Shown piece by piece: positions 10,612 to 21,950 of a DNA stretch of 64,000 nt (position 1 is its first letter; every line of letters starts with the position of its first letter). The stretch comes from Gracilibacillus boraciitolerans JCM 21714 (GTDB lineage: Bacteria; Bacillota; Bacilli; Bacillales; Amphibacillaceae), in assembly GCF_000521485.1 (NCBI RefSeq), contig NZ_BAVS01000002.1, forward strand, positions 62,001 through 126,000, written 5' to 3'. Position numbers and translations under genes: made by a program. Under the pieces are notes generated by a model. That model worked only from the letters and a program-made list of their open reading frames with translations, searched no databases and was not told where the DNA came from.

Positions 10612-10640
10612 TTGACAGCGTTTTAATTATGATGTAGTAT
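10612..10640 (+). promoter_or_regulatory. Sigma-A promoter of glpF operon
   Basis: TTGACA (10612-10617), a 17-base spacer, then TAGTAT (10635-10640). The overlapping TGACAGCGTTTTAA matches the cre consensus except at two positions, so catabolite repression is possible. Confidence 0.75.
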
Positions 10641-10674
10641 TGATTTAACAAGTTAATGAATGTGTTGGAGAAAT

Positions 10675-10744
10675 GGAGTCTACACAGCAATTAATGTACT
10701 TTCCTAGGAAAGGGTACATTTTTGTCTGTGTGGACTCTTTTAAT
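10675..10744 (+). terminator. GlpP-controlled leader terminator of glpF
   Basis: A long stem-loop has outer arms GGAGTCTACACAG and CTGTGTGGACTC and an inner arm ATGTACTTTCC / GGAAAGGGTACAT, followed by TTTTAATTT. It lies between the glpF promoter and the start codon, the arrangement known for GlpP antitermination in Bacillus. Confidence 0.8.
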
Positions 10745-10818
10745 TTAACACTGCACGTGCATGTTTTTACTTGTTATTGAAAAGGTCAGGGTGAAATATA
10801 GTTAAGGGGTGAAAGTAA

Positions 10819-11667
10819 ATGTCTGAATTTTTAGCTGAATTAATAGGTACGATGATTCTCATTATTTTTGGGGGGGGTGGTGTCGTAGCAGGAGTGGTTT
10901 TGAAAAAGTCTAAGGCTGAAGGTGCTGATTGGGTTGTTATCACCTTGGGATGGGGATTAGGAGTTACGATGGGTGTCTATGCTGTAGGGAGCATATCTGG
11001 TGCACATCTTAATCCAGCTGTTACACTTGCGTTTGCATCTATAGGTGAATTCCCCCCCTGGAGTAAAGTACCAATGTATATTACTGCTCAACTAATTGGG
11101 GCATTTATTGGTGGAATAGTAGTATTCTTTCAATATCTTCCACATTGGAAAGAAACAGAAGATAAAGGGGCTAAATTAGCAGTTTTTTCTACCGATCCAG
11201 CGATTAAAAGCATACCATCTAATTTAGTGAGTGAAATGATAGGTACTTTCGTTTTAATTATGGGATTACTTTTTATCGGTGCAAATGATTTTACGGAAGG
11301 ATTGAATCCGGCAATTGTGGGATTACTAATTGTAGCGATTGGGATGTCGCTTGGTGGAACAACTGGTTATGCGATAAATCCTGCCAGAGATTTAGGTCCA
11401 AGAATTGCACATGCTATATTGCCGATTATTGGTAAAGGAGATTCAAACTGGGGATATGCTTTGGTTCCTATTTTTGGACCTATAATAGGCGGTATATATG
11501 GAGCAGTTTTTTATAATTCACTTTTTGTTGGAGAAATTACCGTATTGTTTTGGATTATGTCATTCGTGGTATTGGGTATACTAATAATTGCTTTAATAAC
11601 GGAACTTAAGAAACATAATGACGCAATAAGTAATAAAAATGATTCTAGCAAAAAACAGATAATATAA
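10819..11667 (+). CDS. glpF: Glycerol facilitator (aquaglyceroporin)
   Basis: Membrane channel for passive glycerol entry. About 282 residues with six membrane helices. The two pore NPA motifs are GAHLNPAVT (near residue 67) and GYAINPARD (near 190). The second is followed by RDLGPR, where an Asp after NPAR is the mark of the glycerol-conducting branch rather than water-only aquaporins. A G8 run at 10870-10877 gives FGGGGVV and a C7 run at 11052-11058 gives EFPPWSK; each is one residue longer than relatives. A ribosome binding site AAGGGGTGAAAG precedes the ATG. The stop is 19 bases before the glpK start, so the two are co-transcribed from the GlpP-controlled promoter. Confidence 0.95.
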   Translation: MSEFLAELIGTMILIIFGGGGVVAGVVLKKSKAEGADWVVITLGWGLGVTMGVYAVGSISGAHLNPAVTLAFASIGEFPPWSKVPMYITAQLIGAFIGGIVVFFQYLPHWKETEDKGAKLAVFSTDPAIKSIPSNLVSEMIGTFVLIMGLLFIGANDFTEGLNPAIVGLLIVAIGMSLGGTTGYAINPARDLGPRIAHAILPIIGKGDSNWGYALVPIFGPIIGGIYGAVFYNSLFVGEITVLFWIMSFVVLGILIIALITELKKHNDAISNKNDSSKKQII

Positions 11668-13177
<1,510 letters not shown>

Positions 13178-13248
13178 TAGATAAAAATTAATTGTTTGTA
13201 ACCAATCATTTACATTAAAACTACAGAAATTATAAAGGGGCGTAATCT

Positions 13249-14901
13249 ATGACTTTCTCAAGTGAAAAGCGCATAGAAATCTATGAACAAATCAAGCAGG
13301 AACCTTTAGATATGATTGTTATCGGAGGCGGGATTACTGGTGCAGGAATTGCATTGGATGCGGTATTAAGAGGGCTAAAGGTAGCGGTGATTGAAATGCA
13401 GGATTTTGCTGCAGGGACTTCAAGCAGATCTACCAAACTTGTACATGGCGGATTAAGATATTTAAAGCAATTTGAAGTAAAAATGGTCGCAGAAGTGGGG
13501 GGGAAAGAAAGAGAAATTGTCTATGAAAACGGCCCACATGTAACCGTACCAGAGTGGATGATGCTACCGTTTTATAAAGAAGGATCATTTGGACCTTTAT
13601 CCACCAATGTTGGTTTACGTGTCTATGATTTTTTAGCGGGTGTTAAAAAATCTGAACGACGTAAGATGCTTAGTAAAGATGAAGCGTTAAAACGAGAACC
13701 ATTACTAAAAGATCAGGATTTAAAAGGTGCTGGTTATTACGTAGAATATCGTACAGATGATGCAAGATTAACACTGGAAGTGATGAAAAAAGCTGTGGAA
13801 AAGGGTGCATTAGCTTTAAATTATGCCAAAGTAAATGAATTGTTATATGAGGAAGGAAGTCTTACTGGTGTCCAAGTAGAGGATCAGCTTACGCAAGAAA
13901 TATACGATATCAAAGCCAAGTATGTTGTGAATGCAACAGGTCCATGGGTAGACACCATTCGGGAAAAAGATAATTCAAAAAAAGGAAAAACACTACAACT
14001 TACAAAAGGCATTCATTTAGTGTTTGATGGCTCTACTTTTCCTTTAAAACAAGCGATATATTTTGACACACCTGATGGCAGAATGGTGTTTGCCATTCCT
14101 AGAAACGGTAAGACTTATGTAGGTACTACCGATACGGTTTATAAAGGAAATATCGCTCACCCAACTATGACTGAATTAGATGAAGAATATGTGCTTAAAG
14201 CAATTGACTTTATGTTTCCACGGCTCAATATTACAAAAAAAGATGTAGAGTCAAGCTGGGCAGGCTTGCGGCCATTAATTCACGAAGATGGAAAGGATCC
14301 TTCGGAAATTTCCCGGAAGGATGAAATTTTTGAATCGGAATCTGGCTTGATATCGATTGCTGGCGGTAAGCTGACTGGATATCGCAAAATGGCAGAGGAT
14401 GTCGTTAATGTCATTCAGGATAAGATGGTAAAAGCGGAAAGAAAAGTGTTTTACCCTAGTGATACGAAACACGTGCCGATTTCTGGTGGCGATGTTGGAG
14501 GTTCAAAAGGTTTTAAAGAATTTAAGAAAGAACAGGTCGCAAAAGGTATGAGTTTAGGATTATCAGAAGTTGAATCAGCTTTGTTAGTGCAGCGATATGG
14601 TTCCAATGTGCCTGTGGTATTTGAATATTATCAACAGAAGAAAGATAAAACTGATCTTCGTCCAGTAACAGCTGCAACGCTTTACTACAGTATTGATCAC
14701 GAGGCAACATGTAAGCCAGTAGACTTCTTCGTTCGCAGAACCAGCGCATTATTTTTTGATATTGATTGGGTAAAACGTGAAAAAGAAGCTGTGATTGCAG
14801 AAATGAAAAAAATCTTAAATTGGTCAAATGAGCAAACGGAAAGATATACAGAAGAATTAGACGAATTACTATATGAAGCTGTTCATCCAGTTAAGTCGTG
14901 A
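13249..14901 (+). CDS. glpD: Aerobic glycerol-3-phosphate dehydrogenase
   Basis: FAD enzyme at the membrane that oxidises glycerol-3-phosphate to DHAP and passes electrons to the quinone pool. 550 residues, typical. The FAD dinucleotide site VIGGGITGAGIALDAV is at residues 24-39. TSSRSTKLVHGGLRYL near 64 and GLRPLIHEDGKDPSEISRKD near 342 are GlpD hallmarks. The G7 run near 13497-13503 gives EVGGKERE, one Gly too many. It lies 71 bases after glpK with no terminator between, so read-through from the glpFK promoter is likely. A terminator overlaps its 3' end. Confidence 0.96.
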   Translation: MTFSSEKRIEIYEQIKQEPLDMIVIGGGITGAGIALDAVLRGLKVAVIEMQDFAAGTSSRSTKLVHGGLRYLKQFEVKMVAEVGGKEREIVYENGPHVTVPEWMMLPFYKEGSFGPLSTNVGLRVYDFLAGVKKSERRKMLSKDEALKREPLLKDQDLKGAGYYVEYRTDDARLTLEVMKKAVEKGALALNYAKVNELLYEEGSLTGVQVEDQLTQEIYDIKAKYVVNATGPWVDTIREKDNSKKGKTLQLTKGIHLVFDGSTFPLKQAIYFDTPDGRMVFAIPRNGKTYVGTTDTVYKGNIAHPTMTELDEEYVLKAIDFMFPRLNITKKDVESSWAGLRPLIHEDGKDPSEISRKDEIFESESGLISIAGGKLTGYRKMAEDVVNVIQDKMVKAERKVFYPSDTKHVPISGGDVGGSKGFKEFKKEQVAKGMSLGLSEVESALLVQRYGSNVPVVFEYYQQKKDKTDLRPVTAATLYYSIDHEATCKPVDFFVRRTSALFFDIDWVKREKEAVIAEMKKILNWSNEQTERYTEELDELLYEAVHPVKS

Positions 14902-14928
14902 GAAAGCACCTCACGACTTGTATTTTTT
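14893..14928 (+). terminator. Intrinsic terminator of glp operon
   Basis: AAGTCGTGAG / CTCACGACTT with a 7-base loop, then GTATTTTTT. The left arm overlaps the last codons and stop of glpD. Confidence 0.9.
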
Positions 14929-15119
14929 GTGTAAGAAAATTTAATGATAGCCATGTTTAAAATATTCGTAATCAACAAACTTAAATGAACAGTCTAAATT
15001 ATATTATTTGAATTTCAATGGATAATGTTCTTAGAAAACAATTAAACACATGATATATTTGGAAATATAATTCTGTTTTGTATAAAATGAAATTATCATA
15101 AATAATGAGGTGAACTGTT

Positions 15120-16108
15120 ATGAAAAAAGTAATCAATAATCCAGATCAGGTAGTAGATGAAATGCTGGAAGGTTTTGTACAGGCTCATGACGATCTTGTA
15201 AAAAGACTGGAAGGAACAAATGTTATTGTAAGAAAGGATGCACCTGTCAAAGGTAAAGTCGGATTAGTCAGTGGTGGTGGAAGCGGTCATGAGCCTACAC
15301 ATGCAGGTTATGTGGGCAAAGGGATGATAGATGCGGCTGTATGTGGGGGGATGTATTCACTTCTCCTACACCTGACCAGGTTTTAGAAGCTATTAAAGCT
15401 GTTGATAGTGGTGCTGGTGTGCTGCTTATCATAAAAAACTATACAGGCGATGTGATGAATTTTGAGATGGCTGCTGAGTTAGCTGAGGCAGAAGGAATCA
15501 AAGTAGATAAAGTAATTGTCAATGATGATGTAGCAGTTGAGGATAGTACGTTTACAACCGGTCGTCGTGGAATCGCTGGGACAATGTTTGTTCATAAGGT
15601 AGCTGGTGCAACAGCTGAAAGTGGAGCAAGTCTGCAGGAAGTAAAAGATGCGGCGGAACATGTGGTAAACAATGTTCGTTCGATGGGTGTTGCATTATCA
15701 GCCGGTACGGTTCCAGCAGCTGGTAAACCAAGCTTTACATTAGCAGAAGACGAGATGGAGATTGGAATCGGTATACATGGTGAACCAGGAATTGAACGCA
15801 CTTCTCTGCGAACTGCTAACGAAATAACAGAGATATTAGTAAACAAAATACTCTCCGATTTAGATTATAAAAATAGTGAAGTGGCTGTAATCGTGAATGG
15901 ACTCGGTGCGACACCAAAAATGGAGTTATATATTGTTTATCGACACCTTCACAAACTTCTTTTTGATAAAGGGATTCAAATTAGGGAAAAATGGGTAGGA
16001 GAATATATGACTTCGTTGGAAATGGCAGGATTTTCAATCTCATTATTAAAACTTGATGACAAAATAAAAGCTGCATTACAGGAAAAAACAGAAATCAACA
16101 CGTTTTAA
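15120..16108 (+). CDS. dhaK: PTS-dependent dihydroxyacetone kinase, DhaK subunit, frame broken
   Basis: Binds dihydroxyacetone covalently through a His for phosphorylation by DhaL. The repaired length is near 330 residues. The N-terminal SGGGSGHEPTHAGYV and DAAVCG are family hallmarks. The frame breaks at the six-G run 15345-15350; four G gives CGDVFTSPTPDQV, which joins the second reading frame. Later motifs are NYTGDVMNFEMA and NGLGATPKMELYI. First gene of dhaKLM; 32 bases separate it from dhaL. It follows the glycerol operon but has its own promoter region (14930-15119). Assignment is secure. Confidence 0.95.
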
Positions 16109-16140
16109 AATTTTAAATAGTAGAAATGAAGGTGGGTAAC

Positions 16141-16761
16141 ATGACTATTTTAACGGTAGCACAAACCAAACAGTGGATGGAAGAAATTAATAAAAGAATG
16201 AAGGAACATAAAGAACAATTAACAGAATTAGATCAAGCCATTGGCGACGGTGATCATGGTATCAATATGGCTAGAGGTTTTTCAGAGGTCATTAACAAGA
16301 TTGCTGATACCGAGTATGATACTGTTGCGGATGTATTAAAATCGGCAGCGATGACCTTAACAGCAAAAGTTGGAGGTGCGTCTGGTCCGTTATATGGTAC
16401 TGCTTTCTTAAAGATGTCCATGGCGCTCCAAAATAAAGATGTAAATCAGCAAAATTTCCAAGCGGCAATGGAGGCTGCTTTGGAAGGTATTAAAATGCGG
16501 GGAAAAGCAGAATTTGGTGAGAAAACGATGTATGACGTATGGTATCAGGTCACTGCGTTTCTAAAGTCAGAAAAAGTAGAAGATTGGCAGGAGATGATGG
16601 AAGTCTGTCAGGCAACCCTAGAAGACACCCGAGAAATGGTTGCTACAAAAGGCAGAGCATCTTATTTAAATGAGCGCTCTATTGGACATATTGATCCAGG
16701 CTCGATGTCATCCTTTTATATATTTGAAGCACTGGTTGCAGTGTTAGAAGTGGAGGAATAA
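16141..16761 (+). CDS. dhaL: PTS-dependent dihydroxyacetone kinase, ADP-binding subunit DhaL
   Basis: Carries tightly bound ADP that is phosphorylated by DhaM and passes the phosphate to dihydroxyacetone on DhaK. 206 residues from the ATG at 16141, chosen because AAGGTGG stands just upstream; an in-frame ATG at 16126 lacks a site. The metal/ADP motif AIGDGDHGINMARG is near residue 30. TAKVGGASGPLYGTAF near 75 and DPGSMSSFYIFEA near 185 also match the family. Intact, with only two bases before dhaM, so translation is tightly linked. Confidence 0.96.
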   Translation: MTILTVAQTKQWMEEINKRMKEHKEQLTELDQAIGDGDHGINMARGFSEVINKIADTEYDTVADVLKSAAMTLTAKVGGASGPLYGTAFLKMSMALQNKDVNQQNFQAAMEAALEGIKMRGKAEFGEKTMYDVWYQVTAFLKSEKVEDWQEMMEVCQATLEDTREMVATKGRASYLNERSIGHIDPGSMSSFYIFEALVAVLEVEE

Positions 16762-16763
16762 AA

Positions 16764-17153
16764 ATGTCTGATAAAGTTGGTATGGTTATTATTTCTCACA
16801 GCGTGAAAATTGCTAATGGTGTAACAGATCTTATCGGACAAGTAATAACAGATGTGCCGATCGAAGTAGCTGCAGGAACGGATGATGAAGAGATAGGTAC
16901 AAGTGTGGAAAAAATTATGAACGCTATTAAAAAAGTAGATCATGGTAATGGCGTAGTACTGTTTTATGACTTGGGCAGTTCAAAAATGAATGCTGAAATG
17001 GCTATAGAATTCTTAGGGAAATCAGATGTAAAGATTGCTGATCATGTACCACTGGTAGAAGGTTCATATATTGCAGCAGTAGAGGCAAACATGGGTAAAT
17101 CATTAGATGAAGTTATTACAGCTCTTGAAAAACTACAGCTACCCGGCATGTAG
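16764..17153 (+). CDS. dhaM: Dihydroxyacetone kinase phosphotransfer subunit DhaM (EIIA-mannose-like)
   Basis: Takes phosphate from HPr of the PTS and gives it to the ADP on DhaL. 129 residues: only the EIIA-Man-like domain, as usual in Firmicutes, without the HPr and EI domains fused in E. coli. The active His is in MVIISHSVKIANG near residue 10. The DLGSSKMNAE segment is typical. The ATG follows GGAGGAATAAAA in the dhaL end. Last gene of the operon, followed by a strong terminator. Confidence 0.95.
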   Translation: MSDKVGMVIISHSVKIANGVTDLIGQVITDVPIEVAAGTDDEEIGTSVEKIMNAIKKVDHGNGVVLFYDLGSSKMNAEMAIEFLGKSDVKIADHVPLVEGSYIAAVEANMGKSLDEVITALEKLQLPGM

Positions 17154-17174
17154 GTAACTAATTTAATGTAAAAT

Positions 17175-17202
17175 TGGAATAAGCAATCACTACTGCTTGT
17201 TC
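17175..17202. terminator. Short hairpin after dhaM
   Basis: GGAATAAGCA / TGCTTGTTCC with an 8-base loop, followed by TTTACAAAAG. It is weak and may act together with the stronger hairpin at 17213. Confidence 0.45.
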
Positions 17203-17212
17203 CTTTACAAAA

Positions 17213-17279
17213 GAAAAATCCAAGCGATGTCGACTGCTATTAATAGCGGCTGAAATCATCGCTTGGATTTTCTTTTTTT
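17213..17279. terminator. Strong intrinsic terminator between dhaM and the convergent dehydrogenase
   Basis: AAAAATCCAAGCGATG pairs with CATCGCTTGGATTTT, followed by CTTTTTTT. The A run on the left makes it usable on the minus strand as well. Confidence 0.9.
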
Positions 17280-17343
17280 ATAATAAACATCTCGAACTCT
17301 TTAATGACGTTGCAAATTTAGTATATATGCGGTTTTTAAAACC

Positions 17344-18523
17344 CTAGAAGCTTATTAATTGTCCTTTTTCACTCCATTCCACACCTAAATCATTAGGTAA
17401 ACAGAATTGTTGATAGCATTGCTTTAGTGTTTCGTCAAGTCCCTGTACTGTAGTTAATTTTTTCTTTTGGTTATAGGCGACCAAATGTTCTGGAAATTCA
17501 GGAATTTCTTGACAGATTGATGCATGCCATAAATTGCGTTTACATGTGCTTTTGCTGCTTCAGGTCCACATAAGATACTTTTGGTTGGATCCTGGAGGGC
17601 TTTATACATTACTTCTAGTTTTGCGACATGATAATCTTCAGGTTCAATGTAAATTTTTTCTCTGCCATCATGCCATTTAGCGATAATTTTATTTTGGTTT
17701 TCCTCAGGATGATAGGTTATTGTTGCATCTTCAAATTCCAATGTATACATTGCTGATGTTCTTCCTCTACGGCGTGTGTTGCCAGGTAAATTATTTCTAC
17801 CTCGTTTTTAGTTCTTAAATGGACGGCACAGGTATCAAACGTTTCAATCGGATTAGCCCGATATAATTCCGCACTAAGCTGATCAATCTCAGCACTTGTT
17901 TCAATGCTGTCACCAGATAAATAAAGAAGATGATGTAAAAAGTGTGCTGTAGCATTGTTTGCTACACTATCAAAGATCATCTCGCCTTCTGGACTGTACT
18001 TTTTCCCTGCCCAACCTGATCGATTAAAATAATCTGCATTACGAGGCCATAATACAAGCGTCTTCATTCTTTTAGCCTTGCCAAACTTTCCTGCTAATAT
18101 GTCTGATTTTAACTCCTGCACTGGATCCGTGAAGGATAAGTTAAAGCCAATTGCTAATTTTTTTCCAGTACGGTCGCGAGTAGCAATCATTTCCTGTAAA
18201 TCTTTAGGATTTGCTGTCGCTGGTTTTTCGCATAGAACATTGCTTCCATTTTCCATTGCCAGACAAGATTGACTCTTATGTAGATGAATAGGTGTGCAAA
18301 TAATCACAAGGTCTGCCTGATGATCCTGATAAAAGTCTTCTAAAGAATGATAGATTGGTATATTTCTATCTTTGATTTCCTCATAGTAATCTGATCTTTC
18401 GGGCGCAACGTCGACCACTCCTATAACGAATGCGCTCTCATTACCTTCGTTAAAAAGGTTTTTAAGATAGGTGTGCCCGTATCCGCCTATACCAACTAGA
18501 ACAACAGAAATTTGCTTACTCAT
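17344..18523 (-). CDS. Gfo/Idh/MocA family dehydrogenase A, frame broken twice
   Basis: NAD(P)-dependent oxidoreductase of sugars or inositols. The Rossmann motif is VGIGGYGHTY at residues 11-20 and the catalytic-site motif EKPATANP is near 97. The repaired length is near 390 residues. The frame breaks near 17750, where CAAATG has become CAATG, and near 17520, where one base is lost. After the second repair the protein continues SICQEIPEFPEHL to a stop at 17344. It is divergent from the AraC regulator and faces a second, distinct Gfo/Idh gene downstream of that regulator. The substrate is unknown. Its place in the AraC cluster suggests a role in the same sugar pathway. Confidence 0.8.
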
Positions 18524-18550
18524 TTAGAATCTCCTCACTTTTGCTTTTTT

Positions 18551-18564
18551 GGAAAACGATATCA
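18551..18564. promoter_or_regulatory. cre-like site in the dehydrogenase A / AraC intergenic region
   Basis: GGAAAACGATATCA matches the catabolite-response consensus TGWAANCGNTNWCA except at position 1. It lies about 28 bases upstream of the leftward dehydrogenase and 100 bases upstream of the AraC gene. Confidence 0.5.
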
Positions 18565-18666
18565 TATAATAGCAATATAACACAACTTCCAAATTTTTCG
18601 CAGTAAAAGTTTAAAAAAGTTTGGAAAAAACTCTGAAAATAAAATCTGAATCCTGGAGGAAGTTAT

Positions 18667-19485
18667 ATGCTAAAAGACCTCTTATTAGAGCCGAATGGCA
18701 TTCAATTATATGAAAGTAAGCATTTAGCGGGTGATCGGATTGAAGAGCATCATCATCAAATCTACCAGTTAATTTATGTGCTTGAAGGTACAGGCCAAAT
18801 AATCCTGAATGGCAACGAATATTATTTAAAACAGGACCATGTAACCTTCATCCCACCACTAACCGACCATGCGATCGTATCTGATAAAAAATTAACAGTA
18901 CTTGTGCTTGCTTTTGATCAGCAAATGGTGGACGCCTCTTATCAATCATTGTTTTCTGATTCGTTACTTGAAGCGAAATTGATTGGGCTTAATCCATTTA
19001 ACAGTAGTGAGCTCCGTCAATTATTAAGAACGATGCTTTATGAGCAAGCACACCAGAATAGTTATCAGGAGATGGCGCTCCATATTTATTTGTCTCATCT
19101 ATTATTACTTTTAGCACGTGAAGATAAGAGAACAGAGAAAGCAGATGCAAATGGGTTAAGAGCTGAACGGTTGCGAGACTACATAGATTCTCATTATTTT
19201 GATTGGATTCATGCAGAGGATTTAGCATCAAGGCTAGGAATGAGTAGCAGACATATGAATACTATTTTTAAAGAAACCTATCAAATGACACCGATTCAAT
19301 ACTTAACAGAGGTAAGAATTGGTTTAGCGAAGCAGATGTTAGCGGAAACGGAGAAGGATATTGCTTCGATCTGCTTTGAGGTTGGTTTCGAGTCAATCTC
19401 CACTTTTTACCGCACTTTTAAAAATACAACAGAAATGTCACCAAATCAGTATCGGACCAAACAAAAACAAATCGAACATTATTAA
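18667..19485 (+). CDS. AraC-family transcriptional regulator
   Basis: A DNA-binding regulator of 272 residues. The N-terminal cupin-type sensor (about residues 1-140, with EEHHHQIYQLIYVLEG and the DHVTFIPPLTDHA hairpin) probably binds a sugar. The C-terminal double helix-turn-helix (about 170-268) has LASRLGMSSRHMNTIFKE and the second helix pair ending SPNQYR. The ATG at 18667 has GGAGGAAG just upstream. It sits between the leftward dehydrogenase A and the rightward dehydrogenase B, DUF993 and isomerase genes, so it probably activates both directions. The inducer is unknown. Confidence 0.92.
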   Translation: MLKDLLLEPNGIQLYESKHLAGDRIEEHHHQIYQLIYVLEGTGQIILNGNEYYLKQDHVTFIPPLTDHAIVSDKKLTVLVLAFDQQMVDASYQSLFSDSLLEAKLIGLNPFNSSELRQLLRTMLYEQAHQNSYQEMALHIYLSHLLLLLAREDKRTEKADANGLRAERLRDYIDSHYFDWIHAEDLASRLGMSSRHMNTIFKETYQMTPIQYLTEVRIGLAKQMLAETEKDIASICFEVGFESISTFYRTFKNTTEMSPNQYRTKQKQIEHY

Positions 19486-19508
19486 TAAAGTGTGACAATG
19501 TAATTCAC

Positions 19509-19557
19509 TTCCGATTTTAAGAAATTCGTTCTTAGATTAATAAGACGGATTTTTTTA
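19509..19557 (+). terminator. Possible terminator after the AraC gene
   Basis: An outer pair ATCCG-like / CGGAT encloses a small TTAAGAA-ATTCG-TTCTTAG hairpin, then a T7 run. The outer stem is imperfect. Confidence 0.4.
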
Positions 19558-19605
19558 TTGCGTTACTATAGATTTATCATAGCAAGGGAAGGGGGGGAAA
19601 ATAAA

Positions 19606-20760
19606 ATGACAGAGCATAAAATCGGTATCATTATGAATGGTGTTACTGGAAGAATGGGTACAAATCAGCATCTTATACGTTCTATTAAGGCAATTAGAGA
19701 ACAGGGTGGCGTCTTATTAAAAAATGAGGATACATTAATACCTGATCCTATTTTAGTCGGAAGAAACGAAAAGAAATTGAAAGCGCTGGCAGATGCGCAT
19801 GGGATTGAACGTTATTCAACGGATCTTGAAGCAGCTTTAGCGGATGATTATAATGAGATCTATTTTGATTCGCAAACCACCGTTAGACGAGCAGAGAGTA
19901 TAAAGAAAGCTATTGCAGCCGGAAAGCATATCTACTGTGAAAAACCAACGGCAACTAATCTGGAAGGTTCCGTAGAGCTGGCTCGATTAGCTAGAGAAGC
20001 AGGAGTAAAAAATGGTGTCGTCCAGGATAAATTATTTCTGCCAGGTTTGTTAAAATTAAAACGTCTAATTGATGCAGGTTTCTTTGGAGAAATATTATCG
20101 GTAAGAATGGAGTTCGGTTACTGGGTATTTGAAGGCGACTGGCAAAAGGGACAGCGCCCATCATGGAACTATCGTAAGGAAGACGGTGGTGGCATTATTG
20201 TAGATATGTTCGCACATTGGCGTTATGTAATTGATAATTTATTTGGAAATGTGAAATCTGTTTCGTGTCTAGGCGCTACCCATATTCCTGAACGAGTCGA
20301 TGAAAATGGAGAACGATATAAGGCGACAGCAGATGATGCCGCATATGGAACATTTGAATTGGAAAATGGCATCATCGTGCAGGCGAATTCCTCTTGGGCT
20401 GTTCGTGTTAACCGAGATGACCTGCTAACCATTCAAGTTGATGGAACAGAAGGAAGTGCTGTTGCCGGACTTCGTGATTGTAAAGTGCAGCACCGTGTTA
20501 ATACACCGAAACCAACCTGGAATCCAGATATTGAGAATCCTTTTGATTTTCAGACGCAATGGCAAGAGGTGCCTACAAATGATGTATTTGATAATGGATT
20601 CAAGGTTCAATGGGAGTTATTCTTGAAACACGTAGTTGCGGACGAAGCATTCCCATGGGATTTACTCGAAGGGGGGGCGAAAGGAACGCAATTATCTGAC
20701 CTTGGATTAAAATCCTGGCAAGAGAGACGCTGGATAGATGTACCAGATATTAAATTGTAG
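19606..20760 (+). CDS. Gfo/Idh/MocA family dehydrogenase B
   Basis: A 384-residue NAD(P)-dependent oxidoreductase for a sugar or derivative. The N-terminal nucleotide-binding region has the variant GVTGRMGTNQHLI near residue 11, and the catalytic-region motif CEKPTATN is near 122. DGGGIIVDMFAHWRYVIDN near 200 carries the Asp-x-x-x-His pattern expected at the active site. The start ATG at 19606 follows a G7 ribosome binding site. A G7 run near 20671 gives EGGAKG, where four would give EGAKG. First of three tightly spaced genes (12-base gap to the DUF993 gene). Substrate unknown. Confidence 0.88.
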   Translation: MTEHKIGIIMNGVTGRMGTNQHLIRSIKAIREQGGVLLKNEDTLIPDPILVGRNEKKLKALADAHGIERYSTDLEAALADDYNEIYFDSQTTVRRAESIKKAIAAGKHIYCEKPTATNLEGSVELARLAREAGVKNGVVQDKLFLPGLLKLKRLIDAGFFGEILSVRMEFGYWVFEGDWQKGQRPSWNYRKEDGGGIIVDMFAHWRYVIDNLFGNVKSVSCLGATHIPERVDENGERYKATADDAAYGTFELENGIIVQANSSWAVRVNRDDLLTIQVDGTEGSAVAGLRDCKVQHRVNTPKPTWNPDIENPFDFQTQWQEVPTNDVFDNGFKVQWELFLKHVVADEAFPWDLLEGGAKGTQLSDLGLKSWQERRWIDVPDIKL

Positions 20761-20772
20761 GGAGGCACTTTT

Positions 20773-21950
20773 ATGACAAAATTATTCTTGCCAAATAAAG
20801 AGCGCAAACTATATAGTTATGAAGCTAGTAATTACACACCGTTTGACATTCCAACTGATAAATCATTTGAGAAAAGAATTGCTTATTCTGCTGCTCATGT
20901 GGTAGCAGACCCATTAGCTGATGCTGATCCAACCTTGAATTCTCAAATAGATTGGGATAAAACAATGGAATATCGTCATTATTTATGGTCGCTTGGACTT
21001 TCTGTTGCAGAAGCAATGGATACAGCCCAACGCGGCATGGGTTTAAGCTGGGAAGGAGCCAAAGAATTAATTTCCCGTTCTATCAAAGAAGCAAAAACAG
21101 TTGGTGGTAATATTGCCAGTGGTGTTGGTACCGACCATCTAGCACCTGCACCTTCGGTAACACTAGAAGATGTGGAAGAGGCGTATGAAGAACAGGTGTC
21201 ATTTGTTGAAGGAGAAGGCGGAAAGATAATTCTGATGGCTAGTCGTGCGCTTGCAGCATGTGCGAAGGGCCAGATGATTTTCATCGTGTCTATAATAAGA
21301 TTTTACAAAATGTTTCTCAACCTGTCATTTTGCATTGGTTAGGTGATATGTTCGATCCTGCTCTAAAAGGTTACTGGGGGGGTCACGAGGATATCGATGA
21401 AGCAATGAATGTCTGTTTAAAAATAATCCGTGACAATGAATCAAAGGTTGATGGAATCAAGATTTCCCTTTTAGACAAAGAAAAAGAAATTCAAATGCGT
21501 CGTTTATTACCAGAGAGCGTGAAGATGTATAGCGGAGATGACTTTAATTATTCTGAATTAATAAAAGGTGATAGTGATGGTCATAGTCACGCATTACTAG
21601 GCATATTTGATGCAATTGCTCCAGCTGCAGCAGCGGCAATGCATGCATTAGATGCCGGTAATTTACAAAAATATGATCAATTACTAGAAAAAACAGTACC
21701 GTTATCTCGCCATATTTTCCAGACTCCTACCTTTTCTTATAAAACGGGCGTCGTCTTCATGGCCTATTTAAATGGTCATCAGGATCATTTTCGAATGATT
21801 GGTGGAAAAGAGAGTGCACGTTCGATTGTTCATTTATCAGATTTGTTTGTGATGGCGGACCAAGCAGGATTATTAAGAGATCCCGCATTAGCAACAGCAA
21901 GAATGACACTAGCACTTGAACTAGCGGGTATCAGGCAGGAGGGTCTTTGA
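20773..21950 (+). CDS. DUF993 family protein (aldolase-like TIM barrel), frame broken
   Basis: Uncharacterised family, repaired length near 392 residues. The fold is expected to resemble the dihydrodipicolinate synthase/aldolase superfamily. The segment VDGIKISLLD near residue 236 places a Lys like the Schiff-base Lys of that superfamily; this is inference. The frame breaks near 21270, where one C is missing; repair gives ACAKGPDDFHRVYNKIL. A G7 run near 21368-21374 gives WGGHED, where relatives of such runs suggest WGHED. The gene starts 12 bases after dehydrogenase B, and its stop overlaps the isomerase start as TGATG, so the three are translated together. Confidence 0.85.
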
